From: Candidatus Nanopelagicales bacterium
Lineage (GTDB): Bacteria > Actinomycetota > Actinomycetes > S36-B12
Length of the DNA: 64,000 bases
Assembly (NCBI GenBank): GCA_018401415.1
Contig: JAGYKV010000009.1
Location: 174,656 to 238,655, forward strand
Direction: 5' to 3'
Shown here in pieces: positions 56,675 to 64,000 of this stretch. A program made the translations under genes and the position numbers. Position 1 is the first letter of the stretch. Each line of letters opens with the position of its first letter. The notes under the pieces were generated by a model. That model saw nothing but the letters and a program-made list of their open reading frames with translations. It was not told where the DNA came from and did no database searches.

Positions 56675-56816
56675 TATTTCTCCCTTAATCATGGCTATCT
56701 CATTACGGCTGCCCCCGTGAGACTCACGAGTTCCTAACGACTTTTTAATCCTAGATGACCGTAAACCTAGGCACTACCGTGGAAGCACGGTGTAACTCAC
56801 AAAAGGCGGATCACTC

Positions 56817-57275
56817 CTACGTAGGAGGAAGTCGACTTGCTTGCGAAACGTCTAAAACAAAAAGGAACGCACCTTGGATCACGATTGCTAGCCCATCGCC
56901 AGGTCCCATTCGAAGTGAAGACTTCTTTCGTTTGCTCCGGTTCAGTATTGTGATTCCACCGGCCATGTAAGCAACGTCAGCGACTGCGTTAATCACCAGC
57001 AATCTTCGCAACTTGCGAATTTCCCTTTGAGTTTGATCCTCAGATAGTATTCCGCGTCTTTTCTGCACTATTAATCCCGAGCCAGCAATGACTGCATCAA
57101 CCGCGCCCCACGCAGCGGTTTGCCTACCAAATTCGGTAACTTGAGTGTGATTGAGTCTGCGCCCCGTTAATGCAATCGATGTTCCAATAACAATACTTGC
57201 CACTGACCAATTGACCAATGTTTTGGTGAGCGTTCTTTCCACGGCAAGGAAACGCTCAAGATCCTCGGTCTCCAC
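56817..57275 (-). CDS. Small membrane protein, DUF6992-like
   Basis: This 152-residue protein has about four helices (KTLVNWSVASIVIGTSIAL; AAWGAVDAVIAGSGLIV; LLVINAVADVAYMAGGITIL; GLAIVIQGAFLFVLDV), with basic connectors. It starts 5 bases after the DUF5302 gene ends, in the same direction. Function is unknown. Confidence 0.7.
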   Translation of the reverse strand: METEDLERFLAVERTLTKTLVNWSVASIVIGTSIALTGRRLNHTQVTEFGRQTAAWGAVDAVIAGSGLIVQKRRGILSEDQTQREIRKLRRLLVINAVADVAYMAGGITILNRSKRKKSSLRMGPGDGLAIVIQGAFLFVLDVSQASRLPPT

Positions 57276-57280
57276 CTAAA

Positions 57281-57454
57281 TCAGCTTGATCCAGATTTGC
57301 GGCGAAACTCTCTCTTGCCGCCTTCGCGATCAGCGTGCTCCTGAGCATTGCTCTCAGTAGGTGCCGTGCCATGTGGAGTGTTTTTCGCTGATTTCTGGTT
57401 CTTCGCTTCCAGAGCCTGTCGCATGCGTTCTTTGATGTCCTCGTTGTCAGCCAT
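57281..57454 (-). CDS. DUF5302 family small protein
   Basis: This 57-residue charged protein (MADNEDIKERMRQALEAKN, then a Lys/Arg-rich tail with GKREFRRKSG) is typical of the actinobacterial DUF5302 family. It starts at the Met preceding ADNEDIK; longer forms lack support. It is in one operon with the membrane protein downstream. Confidence 0.75.
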   Translation of the reverse strand: MADNEDIKERMRQALEAKNQKSAKNTPHGTAPTESNAQEHADREGGKREFRRKSGSS

Positions 57455-57630
57455 GTCTCTAGTGTTGCACCTGGAACTTGCACTAAGCGTGTCCACCCTT
57501 AATTTACTCAGGCTCAGTCCTTCTCTGGTCGGTATTGATCGGGAGCACGACTGTAAATGAATGTGCAGCCTTAGTTTGTGGCGGAGCTATCGGTGTGGTT
57601 TACCGCAGGCAGTTAGTTCAACCGGGTCGG

Positions 57631-58644
57631 TCACGATCCATGCTCTGTGCGCGGTGAGGAAAGCCATCCAGCGAGAACTTTTCCACTGGCGTGAAGTTCA
57701 GTCGGGTTGGATGCCACCCAGATGTGCGAAAGCCCAAGAGCGGAACTCTCTGCAGCGTCGAGTGCGGTTGATCCGACAACCGCAAGGACCGGCCGATTGT
57801 TAACACGCCGGGCTGCCACACCCACAATTTTTCCTAGAAATGACTGTGAATCGAGTTTTCCTTCGCCGAGCACAACCGCATCCGCCGCGCTGGCAAGCTC
57901 ATCAAACCCAACGAGACTGAGCACAGACTCTGCACCAGAAAACAAATCTGCACCTAATGCGGCCCACAAGGCTCCAGAAAGTCCACCCGCTGCACCAGTT
58001 TGCGCGATGCCTCTCGGGTCTCGCCCGAACCGTTTCACACAAGAATCAGCAACCTGATCAAGTCGCTTATTAAGAAGGTCAACCGTCTCTGGATCTGCAC
58101 CTTTTTGTGGAGCGAAAACTTTAGCAGCGTCTTCAAATTTCACGGTGACGTCAGACAACACTTCAATACTGATCCCCGCTAATGCTCCTTCGTGACTTTC
58201 GAGTGCATCAATCGCACCTTGCCCGCCATCTGTTGTAGCACTGCCGCCAGTTGCCACAATGATCTTTTCCGCACCAACTGCCAACGCTGCGATGACCAGT
58301 TCACCCACACCCACCGTTGACGCACGAAGCGCATCAGTGGGATTGACCCCACTCAAATGCAGTCCACAAGCCTGGGCAACTTCAATGATCGCTACTCGTT
58401 GATCAGGAACCCAACCCCAGCGGGCAATTACTTTCTGACCAATGGGACCGTGTACGGATTGAAAGCGTTCCTCGCCATTGAGCGCCAATAGAAGGACATC
58501 CAGTGTTCCTTCACCACCGTCAGCCAAAGGACACTCAATTGCCGTCAACCCATCCTCACGGATACCCGCAGAAATGTATTGCGCTACTTGAACCGATGAG
58601 AATGTTCCTTTAAATGAGTCCGGTGCGACAAGAATTGAGGTCAC
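57631..58644 (-). CDS. Glycerate kinase
   Basis: The 337-residue enzyme phosphorylates D-glycerate (GarK/GlxK family). It has ILVAPDSFKGTFSS, ECPLADGGEGTLDVLL and VATGGSATTDGGQGA. It ends about 180 bases from the DUF5302 gene. The 2-hydroxyacid dehydrogenase upstream ends 14 bases before this gene and may make glycerate from hydroxypyruvate, so the two could form a small glycerate pathway. Confidence 0.9.
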   Translation of the reverse strand: MTSILVAPDSFKGTFSSVQVAQYISAGIREDGLTAIECPLADGGEGTLDVLLLALNGEERFQSVHGPIGQKVIARWGWVPDQRVAIIEVAQACGLHLSGVNPTDALRASTVGVGELVIAALAVGAEKIIVATGGSATTDGGQGAIDALESHEGALAGISIEVLSDVTVKFEDAAKVFAPQKGADPETVDLLNKRLDQVADSCVKRFGRDPRGIAQTGAAGGLSGALWAALGADLFSGAESVLSLVGFDELASAADAVVLGEGKLDSQSFLGKIVGVAARRVNNRPVLAVVGSTALDAAESSALGLSHIWVASNPTELHASGKVLAGWLSSPRTEHGS

Positions 58645-58657
58645 AAGGCCTTAACTC

Positions 58658-59518
58658 CTACCGCTGCACTACATGCGCAAGCGGGTCTCCACTGCGCCAG
58701 CGACCGATTTGCTTCTCAACTAAAGCTCGAGCTCGTGGCAGAAAGGCGGAGGTGTTGCCACCAACGTGAGGGGTGATTAGGACTCCGGGGATTCGCCACA
58801 AAGGATGCTCCGGTGGAAGTGGTTCGGGATCAGTTACATCAAGTGCAGCACGGATACGTCCTTGTTGCGCATGTCGCACCAAAGCCTGAGTGTCCACAAC
58901 GCCACCTCTTGCTACGTTGACCAGTAAAGCGCCGTCACGCATGCAAGATAGAAATGAGTCGTCTACTAATCCTGATGTGTGTACATCCAGCGGCACCGCC
59001 AAAATCACAACATCAGCTTCCGGTAGCAATTTGGGCAGTTCCGAGACGGAAACAACACCCGGTCTTTGTGATCTGGCGACAAGGGTCACGTCAGCCTCAA
59101 ACGGCGCCAGTCGATTCGCAATCGCCTGGCCGACACCACCAGCACCGATGATCACCACACTTTGGTCAACAAGTGACGTCCGACGGTCATGAATCCAATC
59201 ACCCTGGGGCATGGCTCGAGCAAAATCATCAATACCCCGCAATGACGCCAACACAAGCCCAACAGCAAGTTCAGCAGTGCTCGCGTCATGCACACCCACC
59301 GCATTGCACAGAATCACGTGATCGGGCAGGTACTCCAACGCTGCATCGAAACCCACGGTAAGGAGTTGAACGACCTCAAGGTTTGGCATCTGCGCAATAA
59401 GTTCAAAGCTGTCTCGCAGACCCATATATTTGGGCACATAAAAACCCACTTGCGAGAGATCCACCGGAAGGTCCGAGTAGCCGAGTTGCAAATCACCCGG
59501 AACAAGAACAGACAACAT
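58658..59518 (-). CDS. D-isomer-specific 2-hydroxyacid dehydrogenase
   Basis: This 286-residue protein has the NAD-binding VVIIGAGGVGQAIANRL, the substrate Arg in LLVNVARGGVVD, and the catalytic His in VLITPHVGGNTSAF. It is somewhat short at the N-terminus. Together with glycerate kinase it suggests hydroxypyruvate/glycerate or glyoxylate metabolism. Confidence 0.85.
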   Translation of the reverse strand: MLSVLVPGDLQLGYSDLPVDLSQVGFYVPKYMGLRDSFELIAQMPNLEVVQLLTVGFDAALEYLPDHVILCNAVGVHDASTAELAVGLVLASLRGIDDFARAMPQGDWIHDRRTSLVDQSVVIIGAGGVGQAIANRLAPFEADVTLVARSQRPGVVSVSELPKLLPEADVVILAVPLDVHTSGLVDDSFLSCMRDGALLVNVARGGVVDTQALVRHAQQGRIRAALDVTDPEPLPPEHPLWRIPGVLITPHVGGNTSAFLPRARALVEKQIGRWRSGDPLAHVVQR

Positions 59519-59585
59519 GGGTGGAGCCTACATTTTCATTCGTGCGCGAAGGACTTCACCAGCACCGTGATTGCCCATAGATATT

Positions 59586-59619
59586 AAAAGCCCGCCCTCC
59601 CATGGTGATTTAGGCGGGC
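59586..59619 (-). terminator. Rho-independent terminator on the minus strand
   Basis: Stem GCCCGCC / GGCGGGC (7 perfect GC pairs) with a 16-base loop, followed on the minus strand by TTTT. It would stop transcripts coming from the AbiE genes. Confidence 0.7.
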
Positions 59620-59630
59620 GGGGCTGATGG

Positions 59631-59720
59631 GGAGCTGCCGGGAATCCATAAATACTCATTTTCGTGAGGGATTGTCAGACTCTTTCATCACATTACAACA
59701 CGGCATTACTACACAAGATT
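59631..59720. repeat. Direct repeat copy A (90 bp)
   Basis: This matches 61998-62087 at 84 of 90 positions, in the same orientation (starting GGAGCTGCCGGGAATCC). The two copies are 2.37 kb apart and flank the AbiE genes and the RT remnant. Confidence 0.9.
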
Positions 59721-60101
59721 CGCGAAAAGTTCAGCTGCTTTCAACTCTGCTTGGATGCAGCCCAAGTTAGCAAGCTGCACGCTTTCAACTCCATCGCCCA
59801 AAATATTTCGACTGAACATCGCCTTGAGCGCAATTTAAGTGGCTGGAGCTAATCCATTTGGAGTAGCAATCAAGAATTGGGAATACTGCCGGTCAAGAAA
59901 CGTGTAGTCAGTCTGTTGAAACTTGTGATTCTTATAACTTAAAGAGAGTTGTCATGGCTAATCCACACCCAAAAAACGAGCGTATCTGCCGGGACTGGCA
60001 GACACCATTCTCAGCTCCGGGGCTGACGCAATGGACGACATCCCCATCGAAGCCAAAGACAGCGCACGCTTGCAACCCATCGCTGACTCTTAACACCATC
60101 T

Positions 60102-60974
60102 TCATGCCCGGCGTGTTTCCCATGCGGCTTCGATTGGATTCCATGCGGCATCTGGAGCCCAGCCATCAATGACTGGATCTATGAACTGGGAAACTTCGAT
60201 GAGCACGTGCGTGAACGACTCGGGAAGACCATCGATCACATCTGGGCGGCGTTGCCATGCTGCCCATTTACCCTGCGCTATTTCCGGGTAGCTTGGCAGG
60301 AGCGCCGCCACCGGAGTGATTTCGGCTCCTCGGTGATCGGCGACCGAAGTGATTGCTTGGGCCAGTTCGTGCGCGGCAAATGAGTAGCGTCTTGCTAGGG
60401 TCAAGATGTCAGCCCAGTCGCGCCAGCGCGTATTAGCAACACCACGCTGCATCGCCGTGACGACCTTTTCTGCGACCACTGCTGCCATCGGGTAACCCAA
60501 CACTGTGACATCGCGGGTGAGTAGGCCCGGCACGGTGGTGAGCCGCGGTGCTGGGTAGACCGGATCGCCGACATTGATGTCGATTCCCACCCGCAACTGC
60601 ATGGTCGCAAGGACATACGTGAGTTTGACTCGAATTCCGGAGTACTCGTCTTCGTCTCGAATGACCTGTGATGAAACTGAACTGATATTCAAGACAAGGC
60701 CATCAGATGCGTCGATGTTGGCGATGCTTGCGATTTTGGTTTCGATGATCATGCGGTCGTTGTTGAGGTCCAGTGCGAGAAAGTCTGCATCTCGAGTTGG
60801 TCTGCGGGCATCAAATGCCGCGAGCAGTACTCCACCTTTGAGTACAAAGGATTCGCGATCATCAGATGAGGCAAGCCTGCGCAGGAATCCTTCTAGCGCG
60901 TACAGCACCGAGAGTTGTTCAAATCCTTGGCCCGTTTGGCGGGCAAGTGCCTGCAGCGGCGAGGTACTGCTCAC
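60102..60974 (-). CDS. abiEii: AbiEii/AbiGii-type nucleotidyltransferase toxin
   Basis: This 290-residue protein has the nucleotidyltransferase core: FVLKGGVLLAAFDARRPTRDADFLAL (GG and DxD), then YPMAAVVAEKVVTAMQRG. In type IV toxin-antitoxin systems AbiEii inhibits growth, and in some systems aborts phage infection. The upstream AbiEi gene ends 24 bases before its start, in the same direction, so the pair is complete and probably co-transcribed. The C-terminus is normal for the family. Confidence 0.88.
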   Translation of the reverse strand: MSSTSPLQALARQTGQGFEQLSVLYALEGFLRRLASSDDRESFVLKGGVLLAAFDARRPTRDADFLALDLNNDRMIIETKIASIANIDASDGLVLNISSVSSQVIRDEDEYSGIRVKLTYVLATMQLRVGIDINVGDPVYPAPRLTTVPGLLTRDVTVLGYPMAAVVAEKVVTAMQRGVANTRWRDWADILTLARRYSFAAHELAQAITSVADHRGAEITPVAALLPSYPEIAQGKWAAWQRRPDVIDGLPESFTHVLIEVSQFIDPVIDGWAPDAAWNPIEAAWETRRA

Positions 60975-60998
60975 CTCCGGGTTGGCTACGGCTCACTT

Positions 60999-61601
60999 TC
61001 ACAGCAGTACCTGCAAGACACTGACCAGCCCGGATCGTGCGTGCGGCCAATGCTTGGCGATGCCTAACAGCGAAGAAGGTTGGGAGCCCTTCAGCTGTAG
61101 CCACGCTCGCAGCGCCTCGATGGCCTGTTCACGCGGCAGCCCAAGTCGTGGGTTGAATGCATCCACGATCGAACGTTCGGCGCTATAGATACCGATGTCC
61201 AGGCCTCGGCCCAGGTAGTCCTGCTGACGCCCAATTTCAAACGTTGCAGGGTGGTACTTGTGCCACCAGACACCAGCGCTCAACGTGGGCAGGTGTGCAC
61301 CGCGCGGTACGGCCAAATCGTGTCGAGCTGGAATCTCATCAACTAATCCGTGACGAGCTAGCGCTGAAGTCAGGCACATTGTGGCAAGGGGTGAACGTAA
61401 ACGGGCCTGCGCGAGGTCTAAGTCGATGAGTGCATCTCGCTGATTGACATACAGGCCGTGCGCAAAGCGCTCCAGCGTTTCTTCAGCGGTGAGTCGCTCA
61501 AGCAGGGCTGCAGACATCCCAGCGGCCAGCGCCTGGTGGCGGGTAAAGGCCGCCGGCAATGCTGACAACAGCGCCTCTACCTCCAGCCGTGGTCTCGCCA
61601 T
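60999..61601 (-). CDS. abiEi: AbiEi-type antitoxin
   Basis: This 200-residue protein has an N-terminal winged helix (AAGMSAALLERLTAEETLERFAHGLYV) and a C-terminal AbiEi domain (YSAERSIVDAFNPRLGLPREQAIEALRAWL). It represses its own operon and neutralises AbiEii, although not by direct binding in the characterised systems. It precedes abiEii in the operon. Confidence 0.85.
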   Translation of the reverse strand: MARPRLEVEALLSALPAAFTRHQALAAGMSAALLERLTAEETLERFAHGLYVNQRDALIDLDLAQARLRSPLATMCLTSALARHGLVDEIPARHDLAVPRGAHLPTLSAGVWWHKYHPATFEIGRQQDYLGRGLDIGIYSAERSIVDAFNPRLGLPREQAIEALRAWLQLKGSQPSSLLGIAKHWPHARSGLVSVLQVLL

Positions 61602-61765
61602 GAACCCTCCCTCTCGTTTTCATGAATTCTACCTCCACAGGTGCCTCTGTGGCAAGGATTCTCATTTATATGAATTGGTATAGATCACGTGCTATCCCTT
61701 GCCCATCTTCGCCCAACAGGAGCAGCCTCAACCAGGCGTCACCGGTCCGCTGGCAACAGGTGACG

Positions 61766-61997
61766 TCACGTTGATCTGGTAGATCTGGCGCGTTCGAGGA
61801 CTTTGCGTGCTTTGCCTTCTACGCGAAGATACGCCCACAAACCTGGTGCTACTTGGCGTCAGCATCGATCGGCGCAGGCGCACCGTGGAGTAGTGCGCCA
61901 ACAAACCCAGGTAGGAATTGATACTGGCAATGACCCCGGCCCGAATGTTGCGGTCGGCGATAGCTGTAGCCGTGAGCGCATTGTGCCCATGTGTGTG
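61766..61997 (-). pseudogene. C-terminal remnant of a reverse transcriptase (DGR/Abi-like), frameshifted
   Basis: The minus-strand frame reads IASINSYLGLLAHYSTVRLR, a motif characteristic of the thumb/maturase-like region of bacterial RTs. After a one-base frame change it continues with APGLWAYLRVEGKARKVLER and stops at 61766, as in the C-termini of DGR-type RTs. The remnant begins exactly where repeat copy B starts, so the rest of the RT was lost there. It lacks the catalytic YxDD region, so it is not active. Confidence 0.6.
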
Positions 61998-62087
61998 GAG
62001 ATGCCGGGAATCCATAAATACTCATTTTCGTGAGGGATTGTCGGGCTCTGTCATCACATTACAACACGGCACTACTACACAACATTT
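61998..62087. repeat. Direct repeat copy B (90 bp)
   Basis: Same orientation as copy A with 6 mismatches. It truncates the RT remnant at its left edge and may be an attachment site or the end of a mobile unit. Confidence 0.9.
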
Positions 62088-62360
62088 CCCAACAACACTC
62101 AGTCGTGTTCCTGCGCACTGAGCGTGTCCGGCCACTCGACGATCGCGTCAAGCAACTCGATGTCAGACACGCTGGAACGATCGCTTTCTTACGAACATTG
62201 CACAAATACGATGTGGGGTAATTCCCGGCGTTGCCGAGTCTTCCACCAGCTGCAAGGACATCGCCGATTATCTAGGCCCGGTTGGGGGCACCTTGGTTGA
62301 CGCCGAACCGCGCCGCTGGTTCTCCGCAATCGGCACGAGACGTCGTGCGGGCGCAATTAC

Positions 62361-63632
62361 TCAACCAGACCAGAGGCGGTCGACGGGCATCACGTAAAGA
62401 CGGTCCTCGACGTTGTAGGACCGAGTGCCCGTGTACAGCGCGATACCCGCCAGGAACGCATCGCCTGTCGCAGCCCGTAGTTTTCGCAGCGGCTTAAGCT
62501 CGTTGCCGGGCACTCGCCCAGATGCCTTGACCTCAAAGGCCAGGAGGGCACCGTCGTCACGTTCGAGGACGAGATCCACCTCGTCTCCGTCACGGGTTCG
62601 CCAGTGTCCGGCACCAGCGAGACCATCGAGCCAGGAAGCCTGTTTGAGTAGTTCGCCGACGACGAAGGTCTCCAGGAGGTGGCCCAGTTCGGTGAGCGAC
62701 GGGGGGTCACGACGGGCCAGCTTTTCGGGGGTGATGCGCAGTAACCGAGCCGAAACACCGGAGTCCAGCACATGCACCTTCGGGGTCGCCGTGGCGCGTG
62801 AACTCAGTGTCTTTCCCCAAGCAGGCAGCCGATGGATCAGGAAAACCGACTCCAAGAGGCGCATATAGCTCTCGCCGGTGCTGTGATCTAGTCTCGCGTC
62901 ACGCGCCGCGCGGTCGATGTTAAGGACCTGGGCGGTTTGACCGGCGAGGCGCTGCAGGAAAACGGGCAGCAAAGATCCCTGCCGGATGTTGCTGAGCTCG
63001 CGCACATCGCGCTCAAGGGTCAGCCGCACATACTCGTCGAACCAGCGGTTACGCGAGGTGGCGCCGCCGCGAGCGAGGGCGAGCGGGAACCCTCCGCAAA
63101 CCACCCGTGCTACGTATTGCTCGCGAGTAGTGGTGGAGGTAGGGACCGCTGCGACTGTCGCGGCGGCATCGGTGAACAACTGCTCCAGTAGGCGCTCGTT
63201 TGTCCCAGCGATCTCACCTTGAGACAGCGGGTAGACCGTGAGTCGAGACAACCGCCCGGTCAGCGACTGAGCCGCGGCGGGCAGGGCGTCATGACGCGTG
63301 GAGCCCGTCAGCACGAATCGGCCGGGACGGCCGTCCCGGTTGAGTTCGGCCTTGATCGCATCTAGCACGATCGGGGCCTTCTGGTACTCGTCGATGCAGA
63401 CGGTCGCGGTGCCGGCTACAAACGGCGTCGGGTCCGTTGCGATCGCGTCTCGGGTCGGCGGGTCGTCCAGGTCGAGCAGAACCGCTCCGCAACGTTGAGC
63501 GATGTCGCGCAGCAAAGTGGACTTTCCGACCGAGCGAGGTCCCTCCAGCAGCACGACCGGTTCGTCGACGAGCCGCTCCAGAGCTAGGGGCAGAACGCGG
63601 CGCGGGACCAGTCCGTCAAACGCTCCCGTCAT
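62361..63632 (-). CDS. AAA ATPase with DUF4143 domain
   Basis: This 423-residue protein has an AAA core with Walker A LLEGPRSVGKSTLLRD, Walker B TVCIDEYQKAP and the sensor-like FVLTGSTRHD. The C-terminal DUF4143 has DEVDLVLERDDGALLAFEVKAS, a PD-(D/E)xK-like nuclease signature. Such proteins are common in genomic islands and are of unknown role. It is complete, and its base use looks richer in GC than that of the core genes, which suggests transfer. Confidence 0.85.
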   Translation of the reverse strand: MTGAFDGLVPRRVLPLALERLVDEPVVLLEGPRSVGKSTLLRDIAQRCGAVLLDLDDPPTRDAIATDPTPFVAGTATVCIDEYQKAPIVLDAIKAELNRDGRPGRFVLTGSTRHDALPAAAQSLTGRLSRLTVYPLSQGEIAGTNERLLEQLFTDAAATVAAVPTSTTTREQYVARVVCGGFPLALARGGATSRNRWFDEYVRLTLERDVRELSNIRQGSLLPVFLQRLAGQTAQVLNIDRAARDARLDHSTGESYMRLLESVFLIHRLPAWGKTLSSRATATPKVHVLDSGVSARLLRITPEKLARRDPPSLTELGHLLETFVVGELLKQASWLDGLAGAGHWRTRDGDEVDLVLERDDGALLAFEVKASGRVPGNELKPLRKLRAATGDAFLAGIALYTGTRSYNVEDRLYVMPVDRLWSG

Positions 63633-64000
63633 GGAACATGAGCTACCACGAGCCTGAGATTTGGAGGGGGTCGAGTCTGAGATTTGGAGGACTCGAAACC
63701 GAGATTTGCCCCAGCAGCCATATGGAATGTCAGTGTAACTTTGATGGATCGGGGGTCAAGTCGTAGGGGTGACGGGTTGGTGCCGGAACAATGCCCGCCG
63801 CCGCCTGGTCACGGCTGCTCGGCTCACCCCAAGTAGCGGTGGGGTGCCACGTAAGGCGCGGGCATACATGCAGACCTCAGCCCTTCAAATTTGCGACAAG
63901 AGCCCTCTCAGGAACACACCAGCCCGCCAAACAGATCTTAAGAAGCTCCGCTGGCGGGCAATAGTGCTCACTCAACAACCGCAATGGTTATCAAGCCGGT
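63633..64000. other. Promoter side of the DUF4143 ATPase and window end, no supported gene
   Basis: GAGATTTGG occurs twice in the setting TGAGATTTGGAGG (63655 and 63678) and once as GAGATTTGC (63701), upstream of the ATPase start; these may be operators or an IS scar. Farther right, a minus-strand ORF of about 37 residues (start MYARALRGTPP) lacks support. I see nothing else up to 64000. Confidence 0.4.

Larger units (their letters stand above)
59519..60101. other. Gene-poor stretch with terminator, repeat copy A and a frameshifted small ORF
   Basis: I see a minus-strand terminator at about 59586, then copy A of a 90-bp direct repeat. Around 59954-60090 there is a plus-strand ATG with an AAAGAGAG RBS; its frame is MANPHPK. 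After a shift at an A-run it reads RAYLPGLADTILSSGADAM up to a TAA, so a decayed gene of about 45 residues is likely. I see no intact gene here. Confidence 0.5.
61602..62360. other. Accessory stretch without an intact gene
   Basis: It holds, from left to right, the AbiE promoter region, the C-terminal remnant of a reverse transcriptase (61766-61997, minus), copy B of the 90-bp repeat, and a region with only chance ORFs up to the DUF4143 ATPase stop. Confidence 0.6.

Noticed and set aside
62030..62221. ORFs starting in both copies of the 90-bp repeat with a shared MRDC opening
   Set aside because: The similarity comes from the repeat itself. Beyond the repeat the two reading frames share nothing, and neither looks like a protein.

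Overview
This window most likely comes from an uncultivated, moderate-GC member of the Actinomycetota, perhaps a freshwater or marine lineage. The support is a WhiB-type iron-sulfur regulator, DUF3039, DUF5302 and DUF3618 proteins, ClpS beside DUF2017, a GTP-type PEP carboxykinase, no outer-membrane functions, and a CsoR-family regulator with actinobacterial-style operators. The sequence looks like an environmental assembly: several genes carry single-base frameshifts, and one carries a diverged 56-bp tandem duplication at a frame break.

Layout. (1) 0.15-11.5 kb is a class II lanthipeptide locus. An HlyD-like adaptor, a C39-peptidase ABC exporter and an NHLP-type ABC exporter lie on the plus strand. 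A LanM synthetase with a CCG-type zinc site lies on the minus strand. A solute-binding-protein fragment abuts the lanM stop codon, and an IS3-family element plus a stray IS end bracket lanM. No convincing precursor peptide is present. (2) 11.7-19.7 kb is an unusual set of genes: two Cache-HAMP sensors with no output domain (both frameshifted), an unrecognised GNAT-like protein, an ATP/ADP-carrier-like MFS protein, a MinD/ParA ATPase, and an ABC-exporter-like protein with a degenerate nucleotide-binding domain fused to a cyclic-nucleotide-binding domain. I consider this the best candidate for an undescribed system. (3) 19.7-22.9 kb holds a DoxX protein and a zinc/manganese ABC transporter whose ATPase gene is frameshifted.

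(4) 23-31.3 kb holds a secreted hydrolase, a PPOX protein, an SpsF-like nucleotidyltransferase, a pirin, a compact hydroxyproline-catabolism operon (deaminase, oxidase, epimerase) with a DUF5522 gene, and a secreted SGNH hydrolase. (5) 31.3-34.9 kb has tRNA-Lys followed by a HicA-like gene pair, a frameshifted FAD oxidoreductase, a sulfotransferase, a DUF3618 protein and tRNA-Leu. (6) 34.9-44.5 kb is mostly core: rdgB, rph, murI, a bicarbonate transporter with its PII-like partner (sbtA/sbtB), a MoaD-like protein, DUF2017, clpS, a class-V aminotransferase, a GH18 protein and an IclR regulator. (7) 44.5-54.9 kb holds HdeD, an amino-acid ABC transporter, DUF3039, thioredoxin, WhiB, ornithine carbamoyltransferase, PEP carboxykinase, an SGNH protein, a CsoR-family regulator divergent from an AhpD-like gene, an S51-like peptidase and trmB. 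(8) 55-59.5 kb has a divergent pterin-binding protein, small secreted and membrane proteins, glycerate kinase and a 2-hydroxyacid dehydrogenase.

(9) 59.5-64 kb is an accessory islet. An AbiEi/AbiEii pair sits between 90-bp direct repeats. It is followed by a reverse-transcriptase remnant and a DUF4143 ATPase.

The exporters and LanM of region 1 would make and secrete a lanthipeptide if a precursor exists outside the window. The CsoR-family regulator probably controls both the AhpD-like gene and the distant thioredoxin gene, because the same operator type lies at both.
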